Positions 16,703 to 26,688 of a DNA stretch of 64,000 nt are shown piece by piece. Both the position numbers and the translations under genes were made by a program. The notes beneath the pieces are model-generated. The model saw nothing but the letters and a program-made list of their open reading frames with translations, was not told the origin of the DNA and did no database searches. The DNA comes from Methylococcales bacterium (GTDB lineage: Bacteria > Pseudomonadota > Gammaproteobacteria > Methylococcales > Methylomonadaceae): the NCBI GenBank assembly GCA_030654015.1, contig JAURYI010000092.1, positions 1 through 64,000 on the forward strand. Reading direction: 5' to 3'. Every line of letters starts with the position of its first letter. The stretch's first letter is position 1.

Positions 16703-18643
16703 ATGAGTAATCTGGATTTTAAAAATCAAATGCACGAGTATTCGCTATGGCGTGCAAAACTTGTGCAATCTATAGAAATGTATCAGCAATGGCGTACACG
16801 CTATGACATGACTGATGCCAATAGCACGGCAACGCTTTTAAATATCCTTAACAACCTGCAATCGGATCGTATTACCCTTGCGTTCGTTGCCGAATTCTCG
16901 CGCGGCAAAACCGAACTTATCAACGCACTGTTTTTTGCTGAAACAGGCGTTAGACTACTGCCTTCTTCACCAGGGCGCACCACCATGTCGCCTACCGAAC
17001 TGTTTTATGATGAAGTCGGGGGCAGTTATATTCGTTTACTCAATATTGAAACGCGCCTTGAAAGTGCGACACTAGCTGAATTTAAACAAATGCCCGAACG
17101 CTGGGTGCATTTTGATTTAAACGGCAACTCGCCCAGACAAATGCAGGAAGCCTTTAAGGAACTGATTGCGGTCAAAAAAGTACCGCGTGAAGTGGCTGAC
17201 GAACTGGGTTTATGGAATGAGCGTGAGGCAAAAGAACAAGGTCTGGTTAATCCAACCGTCGTAGAAATACCCTGCTGGCGACACGCACTGATCAGTTTTC
17301 CGCATCCTTTACTGAAAGAAGGCTTATCAATTCTCGATACTCCGGGTTTAAATGCCTTGGGAACTGAACCAGAATTGACTTTAAATATGTTGCCCAGCGC
17401 ACAAGCCATTATTTTCGTACTCGCTGCCGATACAGGCGTAACTAAAAGCGATCTGGAAATGTGGCTCAACCATATTTGTCTGGCGCGTGGCGGTAAAAAA
17501 CAAGGTCTTGCGGTCGTGATGAACAAAATTGATGCCATGTGGGATGATTTAGGTGGCGCAGCCGCTTATGATGCCTCCATCCGCTCACAAATCAAAACCT
17601 CCGCCTCTATTTTAAAAATCAACGAAAACGCTATTTTTCCCGTTTCAGCCAAACAAGCCCTGTTAGCCAAAGTAAAATCCGATACGGTTTTATTTGAACG
17701 TAGCCGCTTATCAAGTCTGGAAAAATACCTTGCTACAGACATATTGAAACAAAAACGCAATATATTAATGGGAACAGTCGTTCGGGATATGGGCTTTTTG
17801 CTCAATGAATCCTCTCATGTCACCAATAAAGCCTTAACACACGCCGTAGAACAACTGGAAGAGTTCAAAAAAATCGACTTCCAAAATCAGGATATGACGG
17901 GTAAGTTGATGGCGGAAACCCGCGACAAACAAAACATCTACATGGCGAATATTGAAAACTTTCAAGCCAGTCGCCGTGTTTTTATCACTCAGGCAAAAAT
18001 GCTCATCGACTCATTCGACAGCGAAAAAGTAGATACTATCGTCGAAAAAGCCAGACGCGAAATCGCCAGCAACATGACTACTTACGGGATGAAACAAAAC
18101 ATCCGTAAATTGTTTGATGACCTGCGTGATTTACTACAAAATGCCATTGAAATTACTGCTGAAACCAGCCGTCTGGTCAAAGCCATTCATAAAAAATTCA
18201 AAGATGAATACGGCTTTGAAGAAATCGAACCGAAATTATTTTCTATCAAACCTTATCAGGTTGAACTGGAAATGATTTTTGAAGAAGGCGAAATATTCCG
18301 CTCCAGCACCAAAACGGCAATGACGGAACAAAGCACAGTGATCCATCACCTGTACAGCACCCTGATTGCCAAAGCCAGAGACGTTATCAAACAGGCACAT
18401 AATGATGCCAGCGCGTGGGGAAATACCGCATTAACACCGTTGATGCAGCAAATCAAAGACCACAAAAAGCAGATTGAAAACCGTTTGCAAATGTTACGAA
18501 AAATTAACGAATCAACCGACAACGTTGCAGAAAATATTGCCCATCTGCAAGCCGAAGTAGAGCCGTTAAAGCGGCAACGTGATGAATTGAACATGATGAT
18601 ACGCGGTATGCGTTTAGATGCTTATTCACCCGATACCAACTAA
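16703..18643 (+). CDS. dynamin-like GTPase
   Basis: A 646-residue large GTPase of the bacterial dynamin family, expected to act at membranes. The GTP-binding motifs are visible: P-loop AEFSRGKT (about 63-70), switch region PGRTTMSPTE, G3 motif DTPG in LSILDTPGLNALG, and NKID (G4) in VVMNKIDAMW. The C-terminal half is helical with coiled-coil stretches, ending in a long heptad-like helix (about 590-635), as in dynamin stalks. No membrane helix is evident. AAGG precedes the ATG. It is followed by a strong terminator shared with trmB. The cellular role (membrane fission, stress or phage defence) cannot be decided from sequence. Confidence 0.83.
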   Translation: MSNLDFKNQMHEYSLWRAKLVQSIEMYQQWRTRYDMTDANSTATLLNILNNLQSDRITLAFVAEFSRGKTELINALFFAETGVRLLPSSPGRTTMSPTELFYDEVGGSYIRLLNIETRLESATLAEFKQMPERWVHFDLNGNSPRQMQEAFKELIAVKKVPREVADELGLWNEREAKEQGLVNPTVVEIPCWRHALISFPHPLLKEGLSILDTPGLNALGTEPELTLNMLPSAQAIIFVLAADTGVTKSDLEMWLNHICLARGGKKQGLAVVMNKIDAMWDDLGGAAAYDASIRSQIKTSASILKINENAIFPVSAKQALLAKVKSDTVLFERSRLSSLEKYLATDILKQKRNILMGTVVRDMGFLLNESSHVTNKALTHAVEQLEEFKKIDFQNQDMTGKLMAETRDKQNIYMANIENFQASRRVFITQAKMLIDSFDSEKVDTIVEKARREIASNMTTYGMKQNIRKLFDDLRDLLQNAIEITAETSRLVKAIHKKFKDEYGFEEIEPKLFSIKPYQVELEMIFEEGEIFRSSTKTAMTEQSTVIHHLYSTLIAKARDVIKQAHNDASAWGNTALTPLMQQIKDHKKQIENRLQMLRKINESTDNVAENIAHLQAEVEPLKRQRDELNMMIRGMRLDAYSPDTN

Positions 18644-18669
18644 GCGCATTTTATTAACAACGCTTAGCT

Positions 18670-18709
18670 AAAAAAAGCCGCCGATGTTACACAACATAGG
18701 CGGCTTTTT
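18670..18709. terminator. bidirectional rho-independent terminator
   Basis: An 8-bp GC-rich stem AAGCCGCC / GGCGGCTT (18675-18682 and 18699-18706) has an A-run on its left and a T-run on its right. It can therefore stop both the dynamin gene on the plus strand and trmB on the minus strand, which converge here. Confidence 0.9.
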
Positions 18710-18724
18710 GCATTTACAGCCGGC

Positions 18725-19411
18725 TTATTTGCTAAAAATCAAATCCCAAACCCCATGCCCTAAACGCAACCCGCGTTGCTCGAATTTAGTCAGCGGGCGA
18801 TAGTCAGGACGCTCGCAATAATCACCTGTCGGACTCGTATTAGCCAGTCGCCCATCCGCTGATAAAATCTCCAACATAGACTCCGCGTAATGTTGCCAAT
18901 CGGTTGCCGCATGAAAATAACCGCCTATTTTCAGTTTTTTCAGCAATAATTCCACAAAACTGGGGCGCACAATACGGCGTTTATGATGTTTTTTCTTATG
19001 CCATGGGTCGGGGAAAAATAAATGCACGCCTGTTAAACGATTATCAGGTATTTTCTGTTCAATAATTTCAATGGCATCGTGGCAATACAGTCGCACATTC
19101 GTTAAGCCCTTCTGATCCAACAACATCATCAAATGCCCAACCCCTGCCTTGTGTACTTCAATACCGATATAATCAATCTCTGGATTCGCCGCCGCCGTAT
19201 TCGCCAGACTGTCACCGTTACCAAAACCAATTTCCATAATTAACGGCGCGTCACGTCCGAAAACGGCGGTAAAATCATAATTCACTTGCGGATCAAGGCA
19301 ATAACGCTGCCAATAATTGTCCATAGCGAATTGTTGCGCCTGCGTGATACGCCCTTGACGGCGGACAAAACTGCGAATACGGTGTGGTGTGGTAGGTTCT
19401 AAATCGGTCAT
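18725..19411 (-). CDS. trmB: tRNA (guanine-N7-)-methyltransferase
   Basis: Methylates G46 in the variable loop of tRNAs using SAM. The 228-residue protein has the TrmB layout: an Arg-rich start (RIRSFVRRQGRITQAQ), SAM-binding IMEIGFGNGDSL, IGIEVHKAGVGHL, the family signature FPDPWHKKKHHKRR, and a C-terminal TKFEQRGLRLGHGV block. It ends just before the bidirectional terminator. Between it and the ABC exporter downstream of its promoter region there are about 55 bases. Confidence 0.95.
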   Translation of the reverse strand: MTDLEPTTPHRIRSFVRRQGRITQAQQFAMDNYWQRYCLDPQVNYDFTAVFGRDAPLIMEIGFGNGDSLANTAAANPEIDYIGIEVHKAGVGHLMMLLDQKGLTNVRLYCHDAIEIIEQKIPDNRLTGVHLFFPDPWHKKKHHKRRIVRPSFVELLLKKLKIGGYFHAATDWQHYAESMLEILSADGRLANTSPTGDYCERPDYRPLTKFEQRGLRLGHGVWDLIFSK

Positions 19412-19466
19412 AAGTAATATTAAATAAATGAATTGTAACTAAATTTTTTCAAACAGGAGTTAATCA

Positions 19467-21275
19467 TTAACCCGCTTCTTCAGGCAAAAAACCGCCTGCC
19501 TGCATCGTCCATAAACGATAATAAAAGCCTTGCAGTGCCAACAGTTGCTCATGTGCGCCATCTTCGACGATACGTCCCTTATCAAACACCAAAATACGAT
19601 CTAAATGCGCAATGGTAGACAAACGGTGGGCAATGGCAACCACTGTTTTACGCCCCATCACTCTATCCAGATTTTCCTGAATGGCTTTTTCAGTGACAGA
19701 ATCCAAGCTGGAAGTCGCTTCATCGAGCAACAAAATCGGTGCGTCTTTCAACATCACCCGCGCAATCGCAATGCGTTGTCGTTGTCCGCCTGATAATTTC
19801 ACGCCGCGTTCACCAACCAAAGCATCATAGCCTTCGGGCATAAAACGGATAAATTCATCAGCGTGTGCCAATCGCGCCGCCTCTGCAATGGCGGCATCAT
19901 CGGCATTCAAGCGACCATAACCGATATTTTCTTTCAAACTACGATGAAACAAGCTGGGATCTTGCGGTATCAAACTCACCTGTTCATGCAGAGAATCTAT
20001 TAAAACCTGCTGAATATCGATGTCATCAATTAAAATCTGTCCGCTTTGCGGTTCAAAATTACGCAACATCAAGCTCACAAAAGTGGATTTACCCGAACCT
20101 GAAAAACCGACCAAACCCACACGCTGTCCTGATTCAATCACAACATTGAGATGATCAAACACGGGTTTATTGGCATCATAAGCAAAACATACGTTGCGAA
20201 ATTCAATGCGTCCATGGGTAATGTGTAACGGTTGCGCGTTCGGTACATCAACAATTTCATGTGCTTGTACAATGGTACTGACACCGTTGGCGATATTGCC
20301 CAGATATTCAAACAGCTCTAAAAAACGGCGCGTTAAATTGCGCGCATCACTGATAATCAGTAATGCCAGCCCCATGCTCATGGTAAATTCGCCGACGGTA
20401 ATCACGCCGCTGTCCCATAAAGTCAGCGCGTAATAGATGGTGCCGATTTTCAACAGTGCCGCTGCGGTAAATTGAAACCAGCGGATGCGCTCCATATACC
20501 AAAAGGTGCGCCGTCCAGTATCGGCTTCCGTTGCTAAAAAACCATCCAAAAAGTCACGCTCAAAACCCAAGCGGGCAAATAACTTGGCGTTCAATATATT
20601 GGTGACTGCATCGACAATTTTACCATTTACCAGACTGCGTACCGCTGCGTAATTCTGCGCATACGGCTGACAGCGCGTCGCCAGCCAATACGACAGGCTC
20701 ACATAGCAAAATACCCAACCTGCCACCAATAACCCCAAGCCTTGATGTACATTTAACAGCAACGCACTGGACACCGAAAATGTCACTAATACGGGCCCGA
20801 AATCGCATAATACCAGCCAAGTAATATGATTCACGCTGGTGGCGGTTTCGCTGATACGGTGCGCTAATGCACCCGCAAAATGGCTGCCAAAATAGCGCGG
20901 TGAATGGTATTGCAAATAAGCGTACAACAACTGGGTGGTATTCTGCCGTAACGTTGCGCCCATAATAATCAACACCGCACCACTGCCGCGACTGGACAGA
21001 ATTTCCAGCACATTCAATCCGACCAACAGCAGCAACGGCTCGCGTAAACTCTCCAGCACGTTTGCCCCAGAGCCTGATAACTGCGCCACCCCGTCCATAA
21101 TGGTTTTAATGGCATAAGGCACTAAAATACCGCCCGTCGCCTGTCCAATTTCCAGCAATACCATCAACACAATCCAGCCACGAAAACGGGCTAAACAATA
21201 GACAATAAATTTAACGGTGCTGTTGGGTAATGCAGGTGCGTCTTGAGCGTGTTGCAACGGAGGCGGTTTGGACAT
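19467..21275 (-). CDS. ABC-type exporter with fused permease and ATPase
   Basis: A 602-residue half-transporter of the MsbA/Atm1 type, working as a dimer in the inner membrane. The membrane domain (about residues 30-325) has six helices. The ATPase domain (about 350-590) shows Walker A (GFSGSGKST), Q-loop SLIPQDPSLF, signature LSGGQRQR, Walker B (ILLLDEAT), D-loop SLDS and the switch His in AHRLSTI. No ribosome-binding site is clear at the ATG at 21275. No neighbouring gene hints at its substrate. Lipid, peptide or drug export are all possible. Confidence 0.88.
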   Translation of the reverse strand: MSKPPPLQHAQDAPALPNSTVKFIVYCLARFRGWIVLMVLLEIGQATGGILVPYAIKTIMDGVAQLSGSGANVLESLREPLLLLVGLNVLEILSSRGSGAVLIIMGATLRQNTTQLLYAYLQYHSPRYFGSHFAGALAHRISETATSVNHITWLVLCDFGPVLVTFSVSSALLLNVHQGLGLLVAGWVFCYVSLSYWLATRCQPYAQNYAAVRSLVNGKIVDAVTNILNAKLFARLGFERDFLDGFLATEADTGRRTFWYMERIRWFQFTAAALLKIGTIYYALTLWDSGVITVGEFTMSMGLALLIISDARNLTRRFLELFEYLGNIANGVSTIVQAHEIVDVPNAQPLHITHGRIEFRNVCFAYDANKPVFDHLNVVIESGQRVGLVGFSGSGKSTFVSLMLRNFEPQSGQILIDDIDIQQVLIDSLHEQVSLIPQDPSLFHRSLKENIGYGRLNADDAAIAEAARLAHADEFIRFMPEGYDALVGERGVKLSGGQRQRIAIARVMLKDAPILLLDEATSSLDSVTEKAIQENLDRVMGRKTVVAIAHRLSTIAHLDRILVFDKGRIVEDGAHEQLLALQGFYYRLWTMQAGGFLPEEAG

Positions 21276-21343
21276 GAATAGATAATATGGGTAGTAGAAA
21301 AATCGGATTATACTGCCACTAACCCGACTTTAACGAACCTGTT

Positions 21344-22468
21344 TTATACAACGACAGGTTTCAGCATCGAGGTTTTACCTACCATCACATCCACAGCTTT
21401 GCGTAAGCGTTTAAAAACCGATTGCTGAAGATAAGGAATATTATGTTTTTTACACACCGCTTCCACTTGCGGCTGCACTTTTTGATACTGACTTAACGGC
21501 ATATCAGGCCATAAATGGTGTTCGATTTGATAATTCAACCAGCCGTAAAAAAAATTATTAAAATTAGAACCTGTCGGATAATTCACTGAACCCACAATCT
21601 GCCGCAAATAAAATTCACCTTTGCTGTGACTTTTTTCATCAAACATCATCACATCATCACCTGCATGATTGGGAATCATCACCACAAAACTGTGTATATT
21701 GGTGAAAATTTCCGCCAGCAGGGAATTAATCAGCACGCTGATAACCGCAAAACTGCCTAACGGTAAAAACAGCAACGGCAGCAACACAAAGCGATACGCG
21801 CCATAAGGCAAAATACTTTCCAGCCATAATGCCTTGCCTTGTTTGGTAAACACACTCCACGCACCAAGGCGGGTCATTTCTGGCTTAGTTTCGCCCTGCT
21901 GTCTGCCCGAATGCAAACACAACTCTTTATGGGTTCTGGGCGTGTAATACACAATTTTCCATATCCCTGCAAACGCCGCCACAATCAGATAGCGCGACCA
22001 CATCGGCAGCTTTGATTGTCTCAACCATTCCATATTATGTTGCGCATTATTGGGATCGGCTTTTTCGCCCAAACTATAATGATGCAGCACATTATGCTCA
22101 TGATGCCAGCCCGCCATGGTAAACCAGTCAGGCCAATCAATAAAACGTCGCCAGCCCTGAGCAAATGTTTTGCTGGTGTAATTTTTATCACCACCCTCAA
22201 TTTTATCGTAGGCTCTATGCACCGTCGGATGCCCGACTTGTGTCCAGCGGGTAAAACTGCCCTGACTGATTAACAGCGCGGAAAAAGGATTCGGAAAAAT
22301 CCATGCCGTGCCATAACCGATAATCGAGCAGATTTTCCCCCATTTTTCCATTTTGGTTAAATGCTCAAAATCCGCAATGCCAGTATCAGCAAGTGATTGT
22401 TGATGAATGGCAGTGATGTCTTTGGCTAATTGCTCGCGATTTACCGACTGGTAACTGTGTAAACTCAA
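21344..22468 (-). CDS. membrane fatty acid desaturase
   Basis: Introduces a double bond into fatty acyl chains using a di-iron centre in the membrane. The three histidine clusters are seen as a first His region around HPTVHRAYD, then WHHEHNVLHHY, then QIEHHLWPDMP near the C-terminus; IPNHAGDD lies between the last two. Four hydrophobic segments alternate with them. The best start is a TTG at 22468, because AAGGAG lies nine bases upstream (22478-22483). The longer ATG reading from 22573 encodes a non-conserved tail through that ribosome-binding site. The product is then 374 residues. Regiospecificity is unknown; a role in membrane fluidity is usual. Confidence 0.85.
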   Translation of the reverse strand: MSLHSYQSVNREQLAKDITAIHQQSLADTGIADFEHLTKMEKWGKICSIIGYGTAWIFPNPFSALLISQGSFTRWTQVGHPTVHRAYDKIEGGDKNYTSKTFAQGWRRFIDWPDWFTMAGWHHEHNVLHHYSLGEKADPNNAQHNMEWLRQSKLPMWSRYLIVAAFAGIWKIVYYTPRTHKELCLHSGRQQGETKPEMTRLGAWSVFTKQGKALWLESILPYGAYRFVLLPLLFLPLGSFAVISVLINSLLAEIFTNIHSFVVMIPNHAGDDVMMFDEKSHSKGEFYLRQIVGSVNYPTGSNFNNFFYGWLNYQIEHHLWPDMPLSQYQKVQPQVEAVCKKHNIPYLQQSVFKRLRKAVDVMVGKTSMLKPVVV

Positions 22469-22477
22469 AACGTATTG

Positions 22478-22483
22478 CTCCTT
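22478..22483 (-). promoter_or_regulatory. Shine-Dalgarno site that sets a TTG start for the desaturase
   Basis: A consensus AAGGAG on the minus strand, nine bases before TTG. No ATG follows at a suitable distance in frame, so TTG initiation is the best reading. Confidence 0.65.
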
Positions 22484-22657
22484 AAGTGCAGGGGATGGTG
22501 GTTTATTGGCTGAAATTTGAAAAACCGTCCAGAAGACGGCTCTGTGTTGTAGTGTAGTATCGTTTCCACACACTACAAATAGGCTTGTTGTGAATCAGTG
22601 TAAAAATGTTCGGAGATAAGTCTATCCTTAGGAATTCATAGATGGGTAAAGGCGATA

Positions 22658-22776
22658 GAGACTGTGAAAGTATGCAAAAACAATCAAAACGTTATTTTTA
22701 ACTTATTGATTTATCTATGGTGCTGGAGTCAAAACTCATGAGTTTTGATTCCAAAATCCAATACTTTCACAATCTC
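22658..22776. mobile_element. 119-bp MITE-like element, copy B
   Basis: Inverted relative to copy A at 3451-3569 and the same length. The ends are GAGACTGTGAAAGTAT (22658-22673) and ATACTTTCACAATCTC (22761-22776). The internal 20-bp palindrome (22729-22748) is conserved base for base. It occupies most of the 390-base gap between the desaturase and thiSG, which otherwise holds only a partial GGATGGGT-type repeat near 22805-22845. Confidence 0.7.
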
Positions 22777-22858
22777 GATGTCATGAACCCATCATTAAGA
22801 GCTGATGTGACGGGCTTCGCTTGCGCTCCACCCATCCTACAGAAATGCGGCAACGACG

Positions 22859-23836
22859 TTAAAAAAACAAGCCGTCTATGGGAGAAGAGGCGGAGGCGAA
22901 ACGTTTTCTGGGCATACGTCCTGCTAAATAGGCTTCTCTGCCTGCTTCTATACCTTTACGCATGGCGGAAGCCATAAGAATCGGGTTTTTCGCTTCGGCA
23001 ATGGCGGTATTCATTAACACACCTGCACAACCTAATTCCATTGCAATGGCGGCATCGGAAGCTGTACCTACGCCTGCATCGACTAAAATCGGTACTTTGG
23101 CATTTTCAACGATGGTTAAGATGTTGTAAGGGTTACGGATACCTAAACCTGAGCCGATAGGCGCGGCGAGTGGCATAACGGCAACACAGCCAATTTCTTC
23201 TAAGCGTTTGGCGGCAATGGGGTCGTCGTTGGTATAGACCATGACATCAAAACCGTCTTTGACCAGAATTTCTGCGGCTAAGTAAGTTTCTGCCACGTTA
23301 GGGAACAGCGTTTGCTGGTCGGCTAATACTTCCAGTTTGACCAGATTATGTCCGCCGAGTAATTCTCTGCCTAAACGACAGGTTCTGACCGCTTCATCAA
23401 CAGTGTAGCAACCTGCGGTATTGGGCAGAATGGTGTATTTATCGGGTGAAATCACATCCAATAAATTCGGTTCACCCGCATTTTGTCCGATGTTGGTACG
23501 GCGAATAGCGACGGTGACAATTTGCGCACCACTGGCTTCAATCGCTAAACGGGTTTCTTCTAAATCTTTGTATTTACCTGTGCCGACTAACAGGCGCGAG
23601 TGATAAGTAACCCCCGCCAATACGAAAGAATCATCTTGTCCGCCGCCAATGGCGTGGACGATTTCCAGCTTATCTTCGGCGTGCAGAACCTGAGTTGCGT
23701 GCTGTTGAAACGGCAGAATTTCTTCATTCAGTTCGACGGCAATTTTTTTACCTGTGAGTTCTAACTCAGCAATCACGTCACTGACTCGGCTGTTTTCTGC
23801 GATGTCGCGGCTTTGTCCATTAATGTAAATATTCAT
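22859..23836 (-). CDS. thiG: ThiS-ThiG fusion: sulfur carrier plus thiazole synthase
   Basis: Makes the thiazole phosphate moiety of thiamine. Residues 1-66 are a complete ThiS ubiquitin-like sulfur carrier ending in three Gly (64-66), the point where free ThiS ends and is thiocarboxylated. ThiG follows without a gap (67-325) with LVGTGKY, NTAGCYT, the region of the Schiff-base Lys (VKLEV, Lys166), APIGSGLGI and the phosphate-binding [11 protein letters not shown]. It is encoded by one unbroken frame, and its ATG overlaps the aroG stop by four bases. The fusion means the ThiS tail is not a free carboxylate unless cleaved. No other thi genes are in the window. Confidence 0.92.
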   Translation of the reverse strand: MNIYINGQSRDIAENSRVSDVIAELELTGKKIAVELNEEILPFQQHATQVLHAEDKLEIVHAIGGGQDDSFVLAGVTYHSRLLVGTGKYKDLEETRLAIEASGAQIVTVAIRRTNIGQNAGEPNLLDVISPDKYTILPNTAGCYTVDEAVRTCRLGRELLGGHNLVKLEVLADQQTLFPNVAETYLAAEILVKDGFDVMVYTNDDPIAAKRLEEIGCVAVMPLAAPIGSGLGIRNPYNILTIVENAKVPILVDAGVGTASDAAIAMELGCAGVLMNTAIAEAKNPILMASAMRKGIEAGREAYLAGRMPRKRFASASSPIDGLFF

Positions 23837-24921
23837 TCAGCATTTCCCTCGATTTTTTTTACTGAGCGGCGTTTTTGTACCGCCTCGGCAAGTGATTTCA
23901 GTAATGGGATGGTTTCTTCCCACGATAAACAGCCGTCAGTAATACTTTTACCATAAATAAGCGGTTGCCCTTCGACAACGTGCTGACTGCCACCTTTGAG
24001 ATTGCTTTCAATCATTGCACCCATGATGCGGTAATCGCCGAGGGCAATTTGTCCTGCCACATCTTCGCCGACGATGAGCTGTCGTTGACATTGTTTCAAA
24101 CTATTAGCATGACTGAAATCAATCATAATATTGGAGCGTAAATAGGCTTTTTCCAAACCATCCGCGACTTTATCAACGCTGACAGCATCATAATTAGGGC
24201 GATCATTACCGCCGCGTAAAATGATGTGTACGTCTTCATTACCTGTGGTAGAAAAAATCGCTGAATGCCCTGCTTTATTCAAAGAAATAAAGTGATGCGG
24301 ACTCATTGCCGCGCCAATGGCATCAATGGCAATTTTAATCGTACCGTCGGTGGAATTTTTAAAACCAATCGGACAGGATACCCCAGAAGCCAGTTCGCGG
24401 TGTCCTTGGCTTTCAGTGGTACGCGCACCGATTGCACCCCACGCGATTAAGTCAGAGACATATTGCGGGGTGATTAAATCCAGATATTCGGTAGCGGCAG
24501 GCATTCCTAATTCATTGACATCCAATAATAATTTTCTGGCAATGCGCAAGCCTTTATTGATATTAAAACTGGCGTTTAAATCAGGGTCATTAATTAAACC
24601 TTTCCAGCCCACGGTAGTGCGTGGTTTTTCAAAATAAACCCGCATGACGATGAGTAAATCGTCCTGCATTTCATCTTTCATGGCTTTTAATAACTGGGCA
24701 TATTCGATAGCCGCCACAGGATCATGAATAGAGCAAGGACCTATCACTACCAATAATCGGTCATCTTGACCTGTCAAAATTTTATGAATATCGGCTCTAG
24801 CCTGTGCGGTGGTCAGTGCTGCCGCGTCGGTCAGGGGGTATTCTTCGTGAACCTGAACAGGGGCAATAACTTCTTTAATACCACAAATTCTCAAGTCATC
24901 CGTCTTATAGTGTGTTTGCAT
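23833..24921 (-). CDS. aroG: 3-deoxy-7-phosphoheptulonate synthase (class I DAHP synthase)
   Basis: Catalyses the first step of the shikimate pathway from PEP and erythrose 4-phosphate. At 362 residues from the ATG at 24921 it matches AroF/G/H length. The N-terminus [16 protein letters not shown] aligns with the feedback-binding N-terminal region of the family. Conserved blocks include [37 protein letters not shown] ([12 protein letters not shown]) and DFSHANS. It is translationally coupled to thiSG through an ATGA overlap, joining aromatic and thiamine synthesis. Which amino acid inhibits it cannot be told from sequence. Confidence 0.93.
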   Translation of the reverse strand: MQTHYKTDDLRICGIKEVIAPVQVHEEYPLTDAAALTTAQARADIHKILTGQDDRLLVVIGPCSIHDPVAAIEYAQLLKAMKDEMQDDLLIVMRVYFEKPRTTVGWKGLINDPDLNASFNINKGLRIARKLLLDVNELGMPAATEYLDLITPQYVSDLIAWGAIGARTTESQGHRELASGVSCPIGFKNSTDGTIKIAIDAIGAAMSPHHFISLNKAGHSAIFSTTGNEDVHIILRGGNDRPNYDAVSVDKVADGLEKAYLRSNIMIDFSHANSLKQCQRQLIVGEDVAGQIALGDYRIMGAMIESNLKGGSQHVVEGQPLIYGKSITDGCLSWEETIPLLKSLAEAVQKRRSVKKIEGNAE

Positions 24922-24948
24922 GATAGCTACCAAGCTGCGTGTTTTTTA

Positions 24949-25482
24949 TTACAGGATTATCGTTTGTCCGTACATTTTAACTGTTTTTTCGTCTGTTTGC
25001 CGTGCAAACTGCAAAAAACTGTAGCTAAAATCCACGCTGGGGTCGTTAGCTATGTCTTCCCGCGCTACTTCTGCCCACTCATTCATATCAAAAGCGGGGA
25101 AATAAGTATCACCCGTAAAATCTTGGTGAATTTCGGTAATATACAAAATATCGGCGACCGCTAATAAGGCTTCATAAAGCGTCGCGCCGCCAATGATAAA
25201 CACTTGTTCGGCGAGGCTTTCAGCATGGGCTAACGCGCTATTGATGTCATTAAACACCACGCAGCCGTCTGCTTGATAATCGGTGTTGGTACTGACAATA
25301 ATATTAGTGCGGTTAGGCAGGGGTCTGCCTATAGCATCGTAGGTTTTTCTGCCCATAATAATGGGAAAGCCTGTGGTTATTTGTCTGAATTTTTTCAAGT
25401 CTGCTGATAAATGCCACGGCATTTGACCGTTATTGCCAATGACTCGATTACTTGCCATCGCGACAATCAAGGATATTTTCAT
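24949..25482 (-). CDS. folA: dihydrofolate reductase
   Basis: Reduces dihydrofolate with NADPH. From the ATG at 25482 the protein is 177 residues and starts with the canonical strand MKISLIVAMASNRVIGNNG. The active-site piece MPWHLSADLKKF carries the catalytic acid position (Asp after Ala). The cofactor motifs are IIMGRKTYDAIGRPLPNR and FIIGGATLYE, and TEIHQDFTGDTYFP closes the fold. An upstream extension to 25581 reads into a palindromic repeat and is rejected. The gene sits 27 bases upstream of aroG on the same strand and may be co-transcribed. Confidence 0.93.
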   Translation of the reverse strand: MKISLIVAMASNRVIGNNGQMPWHLSADLKKFRQITTGFPIIMGRKTYDAIGRPLPNRTNIIVSTNTDYQADGCVVFNDINSALAHAESLAEQVFIIGGATLYEALLAVADILYITEIHQDFTGDTYFPAFDMNEWAEVAREDIANDPSVDFSYSFLQFARQTDEKTVKMYGQTIIL

Positions 25483-25534
25483 GTTCAGGTGAAAGTTTGT
25501 TAAATTAGCCATCATACTATAAACAGTTAAAGAG

Positions 25535-25581
25535 GTGGGAGGGGCTTTAGCCCCGAAAAGCGAGGCTAAAGCCTCTCCCAC
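25535..25581. repeat. palindromic repeat, copy 2 (complete)
   Basis: Arms 25535-25555 and 25561-25581 pair over 21 positions, with mismatches where GGGGC faces GCCTC. The right arm is identical to 17-37. A degenerate MITE-type end (AATACTTTTTACAGTCTC, 25586-25603) adjoins it, and a small palindrome ACAGCTCAAGCTGT follows at 25622-25635. Confidence 0.65.
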
Positions 25582-25662
25582 ACAAATACTTTTTACAGTC
25601 TCTTTAGCTATTGACTGGCAAACAGCTCAAGCTGTTTGAACAAAACACACGGTAAACACACA

Positions 25663-26676
25663 ATGAAACACATTTTGATGATATTGACAGGCGGTACGAT
25701 AGGTTCAACCGTCAATGCAGGTACAATTGATACCACTAGCACCACACAATCCACATTATTACACCTGTTTCAACAGCAGGACACACACCCTGAAGACCTG
25801 CACTTTCATTGCATAGAACCCTTACAAATACTCAGTGAAAATCTTGCCCCCACAGTGTGGCAAACCTTGATAGCTGCCATTGAAGCGCAACCACTCGACC
25901 AGTACGACGGTATCATCATCACGCACGGCACCGATACGCTGGCTTATACCGCCTGTGCCTTGAGTTTTTATTTTCATGCGTTAAAAATCCCCATGTTACT
26001 GGTTTCCAGCGACTACCCGCTGGATGATAAACGCGCCAATGGCTTGAGTAATTTTATGTGTGCCGTTGAATTTATCAGACAACAGCAACCTGCTGGGGTG
26101 TTTGTACCGTATCGCAACCAGCAACACACCCTGCAAGTCCACCAAGGCACACGCTTAGCCTGTTCATTACAGCTCAGCTCGGATTTTTTCAGTGTGCGCA
26201 ATACAGCGTTCATGGCGTTTGAGGAGGGAAAATTCACCCTACAAAACCCAATACTGAACACCGCACACCATACTATCCCGTTAAAAGCCGAGTTTTCTGC
26301 GCGGATATTGATGATAAAACCCTATCCCGCTTTGGATTATTCACATTTTAATCTGCACGGTGTGGATGCCGTATTACACGATTTATACCATTCAGGCACT
26401 GCCTGTGCGACTGAGCAATGGGGCGAACAATATTCATTAGTGCAGTTTATCAAGCACTGCACCGCCCACCATATCAGCGTATATCTCGCACCCGCCATTC
26501 ATTCCGAAGATGCCTATCAAAGCACACGCATACTGATAGAACACGGTGCGATTATGCTATGGGATATGTCCATTGAAGCCGCCTATACCAAACTACTATT
26601 GGCTTACAGCAATTTTAATGAACCACAGAAGATTAGCGAATTTATGGCAATGACACTTGCCGATGAACATATTTGA
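25663..26676 (+). CDS. ansA: type I (cytoplasmic) L-asparaginase
   Basis: Hydrolyses asparagine to aspartate and ammonia. The 337-residue product has the two Thr motifs of the family: MILTGGTIGS at the N-terminus and HGTDTLAYTA around residues 88-98. The catalytic Lys region is SSDYPLDDKRANG, though the sequence here is Asp/Lys-rich rather than classical. No signal peptide is present, so the enzyme should be cytoplasmic. An alternative TTG start at 25636 would add nine residues; the ATG at 25663 places the first strand normally. It converges on the small-RNA pair, whose terminator lies 12 bases beyond its stop. Confidence 0.85.
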   Translation: MKHILMILTGGTIGSTVNAGTIDTTSTTQSTLLHLFQQQDTHPEDLHFHCIEPLQILSENLAPTVWQTLIAAIEAQPLDQYDGIIITHGTDTLAYTACALSFYFHALKIPMLLVSSDYPLDDKRANGLSNFMCAVEFIRQQQPAGVFVPYRNQQHTLQVHQGTRLACSLQLSSDFFSVRNTAFMAFEEGKFTLQNPILNTAHHTIPLKAEFSARILMIKPYPALDYSHFNLHGVDAVLHDLYHSGTACATEQWGEQYSLVQFIKHCTAHHISVYLAPAIHSEDAYQSTRILIEHGAIMLWDMSIEAAYTKLLLAYSNFNEPQKISEFMAMTLADEHI

Positions 26677-26688
26677 AAAACAGCAGAC

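Noticed and set aside
22469-22858. TPP riboswitch near the thiazole synthase
   Set aside because: thiSG is transcribed from the aroG side; this gap is downstream of it and contains the MITE-like element.
24766-25164. 132-residue plus-strand frame spanning the aroG/folA junction
   Set aside because: It crosses the boundary of two well-supported minus-strand genes and has no domain content.
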